A model generated the notes under the pieces. The model did no database searches. It was given only the letters and a program-made list of their open reading frames with translations, and was not told where the DNA came from. Shown here one piece after another: positions 39,812-47,714 of a DNA stretch of 64,000 bases. This DNA comes from Gallionella sp. (lineage in GTDB: Bacteria; Pseudomonadota; Gammaproteobacteria; Burkholderiales; Gallionellaceae), in NCBI GenBank assembly GCA_028714075.1, contig JAQTMZ010000006.1:1-64000 (forward strand), given 5' to 3'. The stretch's first letter is position 1; each line of letters opens with the position of its first letter. A program made the position numbers and the translations under genes.

Positions 39812-40693
39812 ATGAACCTGCCCTACGATATGCCGCTGTACCGCCCTCCCTCAGAGGGCGACAACCTCATCATCCAGGCCACGCTCGGGTGCAGCTTCAA
39901 CCAGTGCAGCTTCTGCGCGATGTATCGCAGCAAGCACTATGTCGAACGCCCGCTGGCTGCGGTATGCGCCGACATCCGCGAGGCCGCCGCTGCTTGGCCG
40001 GATGCGCAGCGCGTGTTCCTGGCCGATGGCGATGCGCTGGCTCTCCCAACTCCACACCTGCTCGCCATCCTGCGCGAACTGGCGGCGACGCTGCCGCGTC
40101 TGGCGCGTGTTTCCTGCTATGCCACGCCCGGCAACATCGGGCGCAAGAGCGCCGAAGAATTGGCTCTGCTGCGCGAGCACAAACTGAACCTGCTCTACTT
40201 CGGCATCGAATCCGGCTCAGACCTCATCCTGAAAAAAATCACCAAGGGCACCACGCAACGGAGCATGAACGAAGTGCTGCACAAGGCACATGCGAGCGGT
40301 ATGAAAGTCTCCGCCACCGTCATCCTCGGGCTGGGCGGCACGCAACATTGGGAAGAGCATATCGACGGCACCATCGCCCTGCTGAACAGCGCGCCCGTCA
40401 CCTACCTCTCCACGCTGCAACTGTATCTGGACGAAAGCATAGAGGAAGAATTCCGGCGCAAATACGGCGAGCCGTTCGAGATGCCGGACGACCTCGCGAT
40501 CTTGCAGGAACAGGAAAAACTGATCGGCGGCCTCAACCCGCCGCAGCCGGTCATCTTCCGCTCCAACCACGCCTCCAACGCACTGGCGCTCGCCGGAAAT
40601 TTGCCGAGAGATAAAGAGAAATTACTGCTGCAACTGCGCGAAGCGATGGCCGGGCATAGGCCGCTCAGGCCGCATTACCTGCGCGGACTTTAA
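39812..40693 (+). CDS. Radical SAM protein, CX4CX2C type
   Basis: The 293-residue protein binds a 4Fe-4S cluster through GCSFNQCSFCAMYR. The Cys spacing is C-x4-C-x2-C, one residue longer than the standard CX3CX2C. The sequence otherwise follows the radical SAM barrel (FLADGDAL, LNLLYFGIESGSD, VSATVILGLGG). A group of uncharacterised COG1032-like proteins has the same CSxNxCxFC layout, so the spacing is a family feature and not an error. The reaction is unknown. It follows the Fic gene by 34 bases on the same strand, perhaps by chance. Confidence 0.82.
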   Translation: MNLPYDMPLYRPPSEGDNLIIQATLGCSFNQCSFCAMYRSKHYVERPLAAVCADIREAAAAWPDAQRVFLADGDALALPTPHLLAILRELAATLPRLARVSCYATPGNIGRKSAEELALLREHKLNLLYFGIESGSDLILKKITKGTTQRSMNEVLHKAHASGMKVSATVILGLGGTQHWEEHIDGTIALLNSAPVTYLSTLQLYLDESIEEEFRRKYGEPFEMPDDLAILQEQEKLIGGLNPPQPVIFRSNHASNALALAGNLPRDKEKLLLQLREAMAGHRPLRPHYLRGL

Positions 40694-40814
40694 GACTTCG
40701 GATGCGAGGTTATAAGTAGGCTGGCGGTGAGCCCTTCGACTTCGCTCAGGACAGGCTTGCAACCCCAGCGATTGCACGCTTGCCTTTCTATATAAATACT
40801 TATATATTGCCCGC

Positions 40815-41138
40815 ATGAAACCGCTCAAGTTCATCGGCTCCAGCGAAGACGATCTGGCCGAATTCCCCAGAGAAGCCAAAGGGCTGGCGGGGAACGAGCT
40901 TTGGCAAGTCCAGCTTGGCCTGATGCCTTCGGACTGGAAGCCGATGCTGAATGTAGGTCTAGGCGCTTATGAGATTCGCGTCCATGTGCTGGGCGAATGG
41001 CGCGTGATCTACGTGGCAAAATTCGCCGATGCGGTTTATGTGCTGCACGCCTTCCAGAAGAAGACTCAGCAGACACGCAAGGAAGACATCGCGCTGGCCG
41101 CCGCCCGCTACAAACAACTCAAGGAGAGTGCAAAATGA
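40815..41138 (+). CDS. HigB/Gp49-like toxin (RelE superfamily)
   Basis: The 107-residue protein resembles the phage Gp49-like branch of RelE/HigB mRNA interferases: PLKFIGSSEDDLAEFP, WKPMLNVGLGAYEIRVHVLGEWRVIYVAKF and YVLHAFQKKTQQTRKEDIALA. The closing AFQKKT segment is typical. The toxin gene comes first and overlaps the antitoxin start by four bases (ATGA), the usual higBA order. Immediately upstream lies TATATAAATACTTATATA, an AT-rich inverted repeat that could contain the promoter and an operator for the antitoxin. Confidence 0.87.
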   Translation: MKPLKFIGSSEDDLAEFPREAKGLAGNELWQVQLGLMPSDWKPMLNVGLGAYEIRVHVLGEWRVIYVAKFADAVYVLHAFQKKTQQTRKEDIALAAARYKQLKESAK

Positions 41139-41428
41139 AAAAAGAAAAATTCAAAGTCACCGATTCATGCGGTAACGTATTTATCGACCTTGGCTTCTCG
41201 CCTGAAGAAGCCACCATCCTCGCCATGCGCTCCCGACTGATGGGCGAACTACGCATCAAAATCCGCGACATGGAATGGACACAAGCTGAAGCCGCCCAAG
41301 TGCTCGGCATCTCGCAATCGCGCGTGTCCGACCTGATCCGCGGCAAGTTCGAGAAATTCAGCCTGGACATGCTGATCACGTTGGCGACGCGGGCGGGGAA
41401 GAAAGTAGAACTCAAGCTGGCGGCGTGA
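41135..41428 (+). CDS. HigA-like antitoxin, XRE family
   Basis: The 97-residue protein has an N-terminal part (KVTDSCGNVFIDLGFSPEEATILAMRSRLM) followed by a Cro/CI helix-turn-helix (WTQAEAAQVLGISQSRVSDLIRGKFEKFSLDML). It should neutralise the toxin encoded just upstream and repress the pair. The start ATG at 41135 overlaps the toxin stop (ATGA). The frame is open further upstream inside the toxin gene, but that part is not coding in this frame. Confidence 0.88.
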   Translation: MKKEKFKVTDSCGNVFIDLGFSPEEATILAMRSRLMGELRIKIRDMEWTQAEAAQVLGISQSRVSDLIRGKFEKFSLDMLITLATRAGKKVELKLAA

Positions 41429-41486
41429 TTCTGAAAAATATTCCGAACTCGCCCCCTTTAATTCCTTAATTAATATCGACTTAAAA

Positions 41487-43262
41487 ATGACCGGAACACA
41501 CCAATTTGTTCGTGTGGATTTTTGTCGCTTCAAAGCCTTCGACACATTTACACTCCATCTTCGCCAATTCAATATCTTGGTCGGGCCAAATAACGCTGGT
41601 AAATCTACAATTCTGACAGCGTTTCGAATTCTTGCCGCAGCAATAAGAAAGGCAAGTACCCGTAACCCAGAGTTGATCGTTGGCCCTAGAGGTAGCACCT
41701 TTGGCTACGTGATTGATTTAAGCGCAATCTCAGTTGCAGAGGAAAATATTTTCTACAACTATGTTGAGTCTGAGGCAGCCACTGTCACGTTTAAGCTGTC
41801 GAATGGGAACGAGTTACTTCTATATTTCCCACAACAGGGTGAGTGCTATCTAATCCCAGAAATTCAAGGCAAATCGATACGAACAACATCAAGTTTTCGT
41901 TCAAACTTCAACTGCCCAATTGGATTTGTACCAATTCTTGGCCCGGTTGAACACCACGAGCCTCTCTTTGAGAAGGAAGCGGCACGCCTCGCTCTTTTTA
42001 ACTACCGAGCTGCACGAAATTTTCGTAATATCTGGTTCCACTACCCCGAAAAATTTGATGAATTTCGTGCGTCCTTGATACAAACTTGGCCCGGAATGGA
42101 CATAGAGCGACCCAAAGTTGAGTATTCTCACCAAAAACCAAGACTCCACATGTTTTGCCCTGAGGACCGAATTCCTAGAGAAATATTTTGGGCGGGATTT
42201 GGATTTCAAGTGTGGTGCCAAATGTTGACTCACTTGATTCAATCAAGCGACAAGGCTCTCTTCCTGATTGACGAGCCAGACATTTACCTACACTCAGACC
42301 TTCAACGACAATTGATCGGCCTTCTTAGAAATATGGGTCCAGACATTCTAATCGCAACTCACTCAACCGAGATCATTACAGAAGCAGAAACGGACGATAT
42401 TGTCCTCATTGATAAGCAGCGAAAGACCGCTCGGCGAATTAAACATCCTTCGCAGTTGGAAGAAGTCTTTACGGTTCTTGGTTCAAACCTTAATCCGACA
42501 TTGACGCAACTTGCGAAAACCCGACGCGCAGTATTCGTTGAGGGGAAAGACTTTCAGATAATAGGAAAATTTGCCCAAAAACTTGGCTTGACTAAAGTAA
42601 GCAATAGAAGTGAATTCGCAGTAATACCGGTTGAGGGTTTTAATCCAGAGCGTATACGTAGTTTAATAAAAGGCATGGAGACCACACTTGGCGCAACAAT
42701 TAGCGCAGCAGCAGTTCTCGATAAGGATTACCGATCCGACAAAGAGTGCACATCGATCAACGATGAGTGCCAATTATTTTGCAAATATGTCGCTATTCAT
42801 AAACACAAAGAGATTGAAAACTTTCTTCTTATTCCATGTGCTATTGACCGCGCAGCGGCACGCAAGGTGGCCGATCAAGCTAAACGGACGGGCAAAGAGA
42901 TAACGTATTTTAGCGATGCAGCCGAGGTGCTTGATAACTTTGCGATTCAAAAAAAGAGTTACGTAATGTCTCAGTATTTGACCAGCTGCCGACTTTTTGA
43001 GCGAAAGAATTCGTCAAGTCAACACGAAGCAACAATCGGCCAAGCCACTCTTGAGGAATTTGAAGATCGCTGGAAAGACGCCGATTCGCGATTGAAAATT
43101 ATCCCCGGTAAAGAGGCTATGAGCGCACTTAACCAACACCTCCAGGATAAATACGGAGTTAGTGTTACGCCCACTGCGATAATCGACGCAATAAAAGTTG
43201 ACGAAATCTCAGCTGAGCTTAAACAGCTTATCCACGATATCGCGATATTTGCTTCGACCTGA
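41487..43262 (+). CDS. OLD-family AAA ATPase/TOPRIM nuclease
   Basis: The 591-residue protein joins an SMC-like ATPase to a C-terminal TOPRIM nuclease. Walker A is GPNNAGKST (33-41), Walker B FLIDEPDIYLH (about 258), followed by ATHSTEI (about 290). The TOPRIM Glu is in VFVEGKD (about 350) and the acidic pair in LDKDYRSD (about 411). ENFLL follows, as in many OLD proteins. Stand-alone OLD proteins such as P2 Old act against phages; related ones work with partner proteins (GajB, retrons), but no UvrD-like or reverse-transcriptase gene is adjacent. The gene is clearly more AT-rich than housekeeping genes here, suggesting recent transfer, and it follows two toxin-antitoxin pairs. Confidence 0.85.
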   Translation: MTGTHQFVRVDFCRFKAFDTFTLHLRQFNILVGPNNAGKSTILTAFRILAAAIRKASTRNPELIVGPRGSTFGYVIDLSAISVAEENIFYNYVESEAATVTFKLSNGNELLLYFPQQGECYLIPEIQGKSIRTTSSFRSNFNCPIGFVPILGPVEHHEPLFEKEAARLALFNYRAARNFRNIWFHYPEKFDEFRASLIQTWPGMDIERPKVEYSHQKPRLHMFCPEDRIPREIFWAGFGFQVWCQMLTHLIQSSDKALFLIDEPDIYLHSDLQRQLIGLLRNMGPDILIATHSTEIITEAETDDIVLIDKQRKTARRIKHPSQLEEVFTVLGSNLNPTLTQLAKTRRAVFVEGKDFQIIGKFAQKLGLTKVSNRSEFAVIPVEGFNPERIRSLIKGMETTLGATISAAAVLDKDYRSDKECTSINDECQLFCKYVAIHKHKEIENFLLIPCAIDRAAARKVADQAKRTGKEITYFSDAAEVLDNFAIQKKSYVMSQYLTSCRLFERKNSSSQHEATIGQATLEEFEDRWKDADSRLKIIPGKEAMSALNQHLQDKYGVSVTPTAIIDAIKVDEISAELKQLIHDIAIFAST

Positions 43263-43524
43263 ATAAATTAAATGAATCAGCTTCGCATTACTTTAGCTGT
43301 AGCAGCCGTTAATCCGGCACCACGAATAAGTAAATTGGCCAAGGTCGAGTTGTTTTCAGCAATCTAATCCGTCAGTCTTTTCTGGGGGCACAGACCACGG
43401 CTTCTTTGCGACCCCTCTCTCCTCAATTCAAACATCCTACCCTCCCCTCGAATGCGCGCCGTACACGGGTCGAAGCTTGGGTTAAAATCCACACGACGCC
43501 CCCGCAATTATTTTCAAACACACT

Positions 43525-44730
43525 TTGATCCCTGTTTCTCACACTCCGCTGCGCATCACTCAACTCCGCCAACGCCTGCGCGATCTCGGCGCCAAGCCGT
43601 GCCACGAAGACCGTCTGCTGCGCGGCTGGAGCCAGGTGTGTTCGTACGATAGAGTGCACAGCCCCGCAGAAGATTTCTTTCCGCTCGCGCTGCGCAACGA
43701 GTTACCCGCCATCGAGGCGGAGCTATATGGGCTGGCGCGGCTGAAGAGTGAGCACGGCGTTGCCCTCTCCCCGAGGAAGCCCTCTCCCCAACCCTCTCCC
43801 GCAAGCGGGAGAGGGGGAAAATGCGAGAAGCCTTGTTCAATTCCTGCGGGAGAGGGGGCAGACGTGGCACGGCTACTGGTGGAGTTGCATGACGGCCAGA
43901 TGGTGGAGAGCGTGCTGTTGCCGCGTGGCGGGCTGTGCGTTTCGACGCAGGTGGGTTGTGCGGTGGGGTGCGTGTTCTGCATGAGCGGCCGCGCCGGTCT
44001 GCTGCGCCAGCTCGGCAGCGCCGAGATCGTCGCACAGGTGGTGCTGGCGCGCCGTCGCCGCGCGGTGAGCAAGGTGGTGTTCATGGGCATGGGCGAACCG
44101 GCGCACAATCTCGACAACGTGATGGAGGCGATTGAGCTGCTTGGCACTCAGGGCAATATCGGGCACAAGAATCTGGTGCTTTCCACGGTGGGGGATTTAA
44201 GGGTGTTTGAGCGGTTAATGGAGGGGCTGGCTCACAAGCCCTCTCCCCAACCCTCTCCCGCCTGCGGGAGAGGGAGCAAACGTGAAAAACAATCTTCAAT
44301 CCCTTCGGTGAAACCGGCACTTGCCATTTCGCTGCACAGCACCGATGCGGCGCTGCGCGCCAAGCTGCTGCCGCATGCGCCGCAGATCGCTATCGAAGAG
44401 TTGGTGGAGCGCGCCGAGGTGTATGCGCGCGCCACCGGCTATCCGGTGCAATACCAGTGGACGCTGCTCGCGGGCGTCAACGACAGCGACGCCGAGCTGG
44501 AGCGCATCGCGCAGCTGCTCGCCGGAAAATATGCCGTGATGAACTTCATTCCGTTCAACACAGTGGACGGGCTCGACTATCGCCGCCCCTCAGCCGAACG
44601 AACCGCGTATATGATGGGGACGCTTAATCAGCAAGGCATCCTCGCCAGATTGCGCGATTCGGCAGGACAGGAGATCGAAGGGGCGTGCGGGCAGTTAAGG
44701 GCGCGGGCGGTGAGCGAAATAATCCATTAG
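43525..44730 (+). CDS. RlmN/Cfr-like radical SAM rRNA methyltransferase with two repeat insertions
   Basis: The 401-residue protein belongs to the RlmN/Cfr family, which methylates C2 or C8 of adenosine in rRNA or tRNA. The cluster motif is Cys145, Cys149, Cys152 (CAVGCVFC). The C-terminal methyl-carrying Cys388 is in GACGQL. VSTQVGC, GMGEPAHNLDNV, AISLHSTDAALRAKL and QYQWTLLAGVNDS are further family motifs. Two segments, 43777-43845 and 44236-44304, are copies of a palindromic repeat read in the same frame and lie in presumed loops; they are absent from usual RlmN proteins. Translation starts at TTG 43525; no better start is available. Divergence from E. coli RlmN makes a symbol unsafe. Confidence 0.83.
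   Translation: MIPVSHTPLRITQLRQRLRDLGAKPCHEDRLLRGWSQVCSYDRVHSPAEDFFPLALRNELPAIEAELYGLARLKSEHGVALSPRKPSPQPSPASGRGGKCEKPCSIPAGEGADVARLLVELHDGQMVESVLLPRGGLCVSTQVGCAVGCVFCMSGRAGLLRQLGSAEIVAQVVLARRRRAVSKVVFMGMGEPAHNLDNVMEAIELLGTQGNIGHKNLVLSTVGDLRVFERLMEGLAHKPSPQPSPACGRGSKREKQSSIPSVKPALAISLHSTDAALRAKLLPHAPQIAIEELVERAEVYARATGYPVQYQWTLLAGVNDSDAELERIAQLLAGKYAVMNFIPFNTVDGLDYRRPSAERTAYMMGTLNQQGILARLRDSAGQEIEGACGQLRARAVSEIIH
43777..43845 (+). repeat. In-frame palindromic repeat inside the RlmN-like gene, copy 1
   Basis: This 69-base (23-codon) element contains CCCTCTCCCGC and GCGGGAGAGGG as hairpin arms. It encodes KPSPQPSPASGRG plus a short charged tail ending SIP. It has the same length, orientation and reading frame as copy 2 at 44236-44304. 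A half-hairpin GCGGGAGAGGGGG follows just after it. Confidence 0.9.
44236..44304 (+). repeat. In-frame palindromic repeat inside the RlmN-like gene, copy 2
   Basis: This is the second 69-base copy, encoding KPSPQPSPACGRG plus a charged tail ending SIP. It sits between the VLSTVG... segment and the AISLHST motif, a loop position in RlmN structures. Confidence 0.9.
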
Positions 44731-44744
44731 CGCAAAACTGCGTC

Positions 44745-44861
44745 ATTCCGGCGCAGGCCGGAATCCAGTTGATTTAAAATCAACTGCGAAAGCAGGACAT
44801 CATTGAGGTTTTGTCCGCTACGCGGGTTGTTTGTTCTTGCTGGATTCCGGCCTGCGCCGGA
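44745..44861. repeat. 117-bp element with perfect 24-bp inverted ends
   Basis: The left end (44745-44768, starting ATTCCGGCGCAGG) is the exact inverse of the right end (44838-44861). The centre contains GTTGATTTAAAATCAAC, itself a palindrome. Similar CCGGAATCCAG repeats are common between genes in many bacteria. It fills the gap between the RlmN-like and exonuclease genes. Confidence 0.85.
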
Positions 44862-44910
44862 ATGGTGAGCTAAGAAATTTTCCGGATTCAAATATCAGGT
44901 ACTCTCTCAT

Positions 44911-45564
44911 ATGAAAAAAATCGCCCCAACCAAACCTGAGATCGCGCTGATGGAGCCGTTTGTCGGCCTCACGCTGGAGCGCATCCATGTGCCGACCAGC
45001 ACCGCTGAATTTGCGTCCGCCGCTGCCGAGATCAAGGCGGCGGGTATTGTGGGTTTCGATACCGAATCCAAGCCGACGTTTGTGGTGGGCGATGTCAGCG
45101 AGGGGCCGCATGTGGTGCAGTTTGCGCTGCACGACAAGGCCTACCTGTTTCAATTGCATCGGGCGGAAGGCATGCCGTACCTGCTGGAGCTGCTGCAATC
45201 GGATGAGCTCATCAAGGTGGGCTTCGGCCTCAAATCGGATCGCGGCAATATCCTCGCGAAACTGGGCGTGCATTTCAACGCAGTAGTCGATCTCAATACG
45301 GTGTTCCGCATGGACGGCTACCACAAAGAGATGGGTGTGCGGACGGCGGTGGGCTTGATGTTCAAACAGCGCTTTGCCAAGGCGAGGCATGTGACCACCT
45401 CCAACTGGTCGCAGCCGCAACTCACCCCGCAGCAAATGCTCTACGCGGCCAACGATGCCTATGCGGCGTTGAAAGTGCTGGAGGCACTGAACCTGCGCCG
45501 TGAAGATTTGCCGATCATGGGACAGGCTACGGTTAACGAGGCTGCGTCAGATAATTTATTATAG
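44911..45564 (+). CDS. 3'-5' exonuclease domain protein (RNase D-like, DEDDy)
   Basis: The 217-residue protein has a single DEDDy exonuclease domain. The four acidic residues are Asp50 and Glu52 (GFDTES), Asp110 (GFGLKSDRGN) and Asp182 in the Tyr178-x3-Asp motif (LYAANDAY). It lacks the HRDC domains of RNase D, so it is one of the short stand-alone proteins in this family, acting on RNA or DNA ends in the cytoplasm. The stop codon overlaps the first base of the inverted-repeat element at 45564-45690. Confidence 0.85.
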   Translation: MKKIAPTKPEIALMEPFVGLTLERIHVPTSTAEFASAAAEIKAAGIVGFDTESKPTFVVGDVSEGPHVVQFALHDKAYLFQLHRAEGMPYLLELLQSDELIKVGFGLKSDRGNILAKLGVHFNAVVDLNTVFRMDGYHKEMGVRTAVGLMFKQRFAKARHVTTSNWSQPQLTPQQMLYAANDAYAALKVLEALNLRREDLPIMGQATVNEAASDNLL

Positions 45565-45690
45565 AGTCGGCCATTAAATAGTTTTGTAGGCTGGTGGCGA
45601 GCAATGCGAACCCCAGCATGTTCGAGCAAAACGCTGGGGTTCGTGCCTCACCCCCAGCCTACGCTTTTTAATCTGTTTAATGGCCGACTC
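45564..45690. repeat. Nested inverted-repeat element (MITE-like)
   Basis: Perfect 15-bp outer ends GAGTCGGCCATTAAA and TTTAATGGCCGACTC bound a 127-base element. Inside lies a REP-type palindrome, 45586-45662, with arms GTAGGCTGG and CCAGCCTAC and an inner CCCCAGC/GCTGGGG pair. A partial relative of the inner repeat (GTAGGCTGGCGGTGAG) occurs near 40717. Confidence 0.8.
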
Positions 45691-45755
45691 CATAGAAAAA
45701 CTGCGTCATACCGGCGAGCGATTACAATGCCGCTCCTTTCCATCAGGTATTTGTC

Positions 45756-46472
45756 ATGACCGCACCCGTTCGCCTCGCAAAACGCCTGGCCGAAATACTC
45801 CCCTGCTCGCGGCGTGAGGCCGAGCTTTACATCGCGGGGGGCTGGGTGATGGTGGATGGCCTGGTGGTGGAGGAGCCGCAGTTCATGGTGGCGGAGCAGA
45901 AGATCGAGCTGCACCCCGAGGCCAACCTTACGGCGGCAGAGCCCGTCACGATCCTGCTGCACCAACCGGCTGATACAGGCGCGAATCCCAGCGCCGCGCT
46001 GCAACTGATCCGCCCCGAAACGCGCGTGGAAAACGATCCCTCCGGCATCCGCATACTCAAGCAGCACTTCCTCCGGCTCACCCAGCACATCCCGCTGGAG
46101 CGCAATGCCAGCGGCATGGCGATATTCACCCAGGACTGGCGTGCGGCGCGCAAACTCAGCGACGATGCCGCCACACTCGAGCAGGAATATATCGTCGAGG
46201 TCGCGGGCGACCTGCCTGCGGAAGGCCTCAAGCTGCTCCGGCACGGGCTCGCGTATAACGGGCGCGCGCTGCCCCCGGCCAAAGTGAGCTGGCAAAACGA
46301 AACCCGGCTGCGCTTCGCGCTCAAGGGCGCGCAACCCGGCCAGCTCGCGCATATGTGCAACAGCGTCGGACTGGAAGTGCGCGCGATGAAACGCATCCGC
46401 ATCGGTCGCGTGTCCATGGGCAAGCTGCCGCTCGGCCAATGGGGCTATCTGCTGCCGCAGGAACGGTTTTAA
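45756..46472 (+). CDS. RluB/E/F-like pseudouridine synthase homologue with altered catalytic residue
   Basis: The 238-residue protein has an N-terminal S4 RNA-binding domain (LAKRLAEILPCSRREAELYIAGGWVMVDG) and a pseudouridine-synthase-like domain. In the RsuA/RluB/E/F family the catalytic motif reads GRLDxxxxGL; here the aligned segment is IPLERNASGMAIFTQD, with Glu115 in place of the catalytic Asp. The C-terminal NSVGLEVRAMKRIRIGRVSMGKLPLGQW is the usual RluF-like end. The protein may bind RNA without catalysis or act with reduced efficiency. It stands alone between repeat elements. Confidence 0.8.
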   Translation: MTAPVRLAKRLAEILPCSRREAELYIAGGWVMVDGLVVEEPQFMVAEQKIELHPEANLTAAEPVTILLHQPADTGANPSAALQLIRPETRVENDPSGIRILKQHFLRLTQHIPLERNASGMAIFTQDWRAARKLSDDAATLEQEYIVEVAGDLPAEGLKLLRHGLAYNGRALPPAKVSWQNETRLRFALKGAQPGQLAHMCNSVGLEVRAMKRIRIGRVSMGKLPLGQWGYLLPQERF

Positions 46473-46593
46473 CGGTAGGGAAACGCGGATTAAACCTATA
46501 AGCCGCAGTTGGCTGTTTGTATTTCTATGAAAAGCCGCGTAATGATTGACCCTTGTGCTTTTCATACGGCTCATCCATTGGGAGAGCCATTTT

Positions 46594-46648
46594 GTAGGAG
46601 CGGGCCATGCCCGCGACCAATATATTCGCGGGCATGGCCCGCTCCTAC
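46594..46648. repeat. REP/BIME family B, copy 5
   Basis: This is the short symmetrical form, with arms identical to those of copies 2 and 4. It lies between the RluF-like gene and the end of the J-domain operon. Confidence 0.9.
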
Positions 46649-46704
46649 AAATTTCAACTGCGTTTAATAGGATTAGTTGGGTTTAACACCAGCAACAGCC
46701 GCTA

Positions 46705-47577
46705 TCAGTCGTAGCCGACATCCAGCTCGCTGCCGGCATACGAATTCTGCAACTCGGTGATGACGGCCTTGATTGCGGCTTTCGACTGAATTTTTTTGAC
46801 GATGGTGTTTCGGTATTCGTCCATGCATTCGCGCAGGATGGGGTGATATTCGGGCGGGACTTTTTTCAGCAGCGCGTTCCAGCCGGCATCGATATCCGGC
46901 GATATTTTCCGCACACCCTGGATCAGGGTTTCGAGATCTCTTTGCCCGGCTCGCGCGACGATGGGCCCGTCACCGGCAATCGCGAAAATAACCGCAAGAG
47001 CGATCACCGCATGGGCATCCATATCGGGGTCTTTGACCGGGCCGGCAAAGTTATTTTTGCGCAGCCATTTCGCGCACGCAACGATTCTCTGGTTGGCCTG
47101 GCGATCCAGCAATTCCTTTTTATAGATGTCATCGCCTGTCCATGCCGAGTTTGGATCGGCGCGGCAGACCTCCGCGAACAGCATCTTGATATCGCGCTGC
47201 TGTATGAACGGGTCGTTATCGAAATCCGAAACATATGCCGTATAGGGCAGAGCGGATAATTTCTTGATATGCCGAAACCCCATCTGGAACACATATTCCG
47301 CACCGTGGTGCAGCAGGAAGGACAACTGCGCATCGCCGTCTTCGGGAACGTTCGCCTGGCTGATACCCAGCGAAATACATCCCAGCGTCAGGTGAAACGC
47401 GTCGAGCAGGCCGTCCGCCGTCCGGTCATTGGTGAATCTCTTGGCGACGAGCACGGTGATACCGCTTAGCTCATGGATAAGGGTCTGCGCCGCCTCCCGA
47501 GGATCCGCGCGTTGCGCCAGCGCGTTGAGCGCTTGCAGCAAATGGGGCGGGCGTGTGGTGATGTGGGCAAGTTGCAT
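46705..47577 (-). CDS. Hypothetical protein, last gene of the J-domain cluster
   Basis: The protein has about 290 residues when started at ATG 47577 (MQLAHITTRPP). It is predominantly helical and soluble, with the segments AFHLTLGCISLGISQANVPEDGD and PDMDAHAVIALAVIFAIAGDGPIV. I do not recognise the family. The frame continues upstream to 47652 but that part runs into a dispersed repeat. It follows the previous gene by 137 bases containing the palindrome at 47652-47675, so it may be less tightly linked than the other three. Confidence 0.6.
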   Translation of the reverse strand: MQLAHITTRPPHLLQALNALAQRADPREAAQTLIHELSGITVLVAKRFTNDRTADGLLDAFHLTLGCISLGISQANVPEDGDAQLSFLLHHGAEYVFQMGFRHIKKLSALPYTAYVSDFDNDPFIQQRDIKMLFAEVCRADPNSAWTGDDIYKKELLDRQANQRIVACAKWLRKNNFAGPVKDPDMDAHAVIALAVIFAIAGDGPIVARAGQRDLETLIQGVRKISPDIDAGWNALLKKVPPEYHPILRECMDEYRNTIVKKIQSKAAIKAVITELQNSYAGSELDVGYD

Positions 47578-47651
47578 GGCTGAGTATCTGTCTTTATTGA
47601 GCCTGCCAATGAATGGTAAGCCGTTCGTGGTGAGCATGTCGAACCACACCA

Positions 47652-47675
47652 CCCTTCGACAAGCTCAGGGCGAAC
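47652..47675. repeat. Dispersed palindromic repeat (CCCTTCGACAAGCTCAGG type)
   Basis: This short imperfect palindrome is also found, with changes, at 37057-37080 and partly near 40730 and inside REP family B long forms. It is of a kind widespread in proteobacterial genomes. Confidence 0.65.
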
Positions 47676-47714
47676 GGCATCCACGACTTTTTAATCATTT
47701 CGCCTGAAAAACCA

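Noticed and set aside
43423-44166. Several open frames opposite the RlmN-like gene
   Set aside because: They are shadows of a coding strand with intact catalytic motifs. Their length is inflated by the GC-rich repeat inserts.
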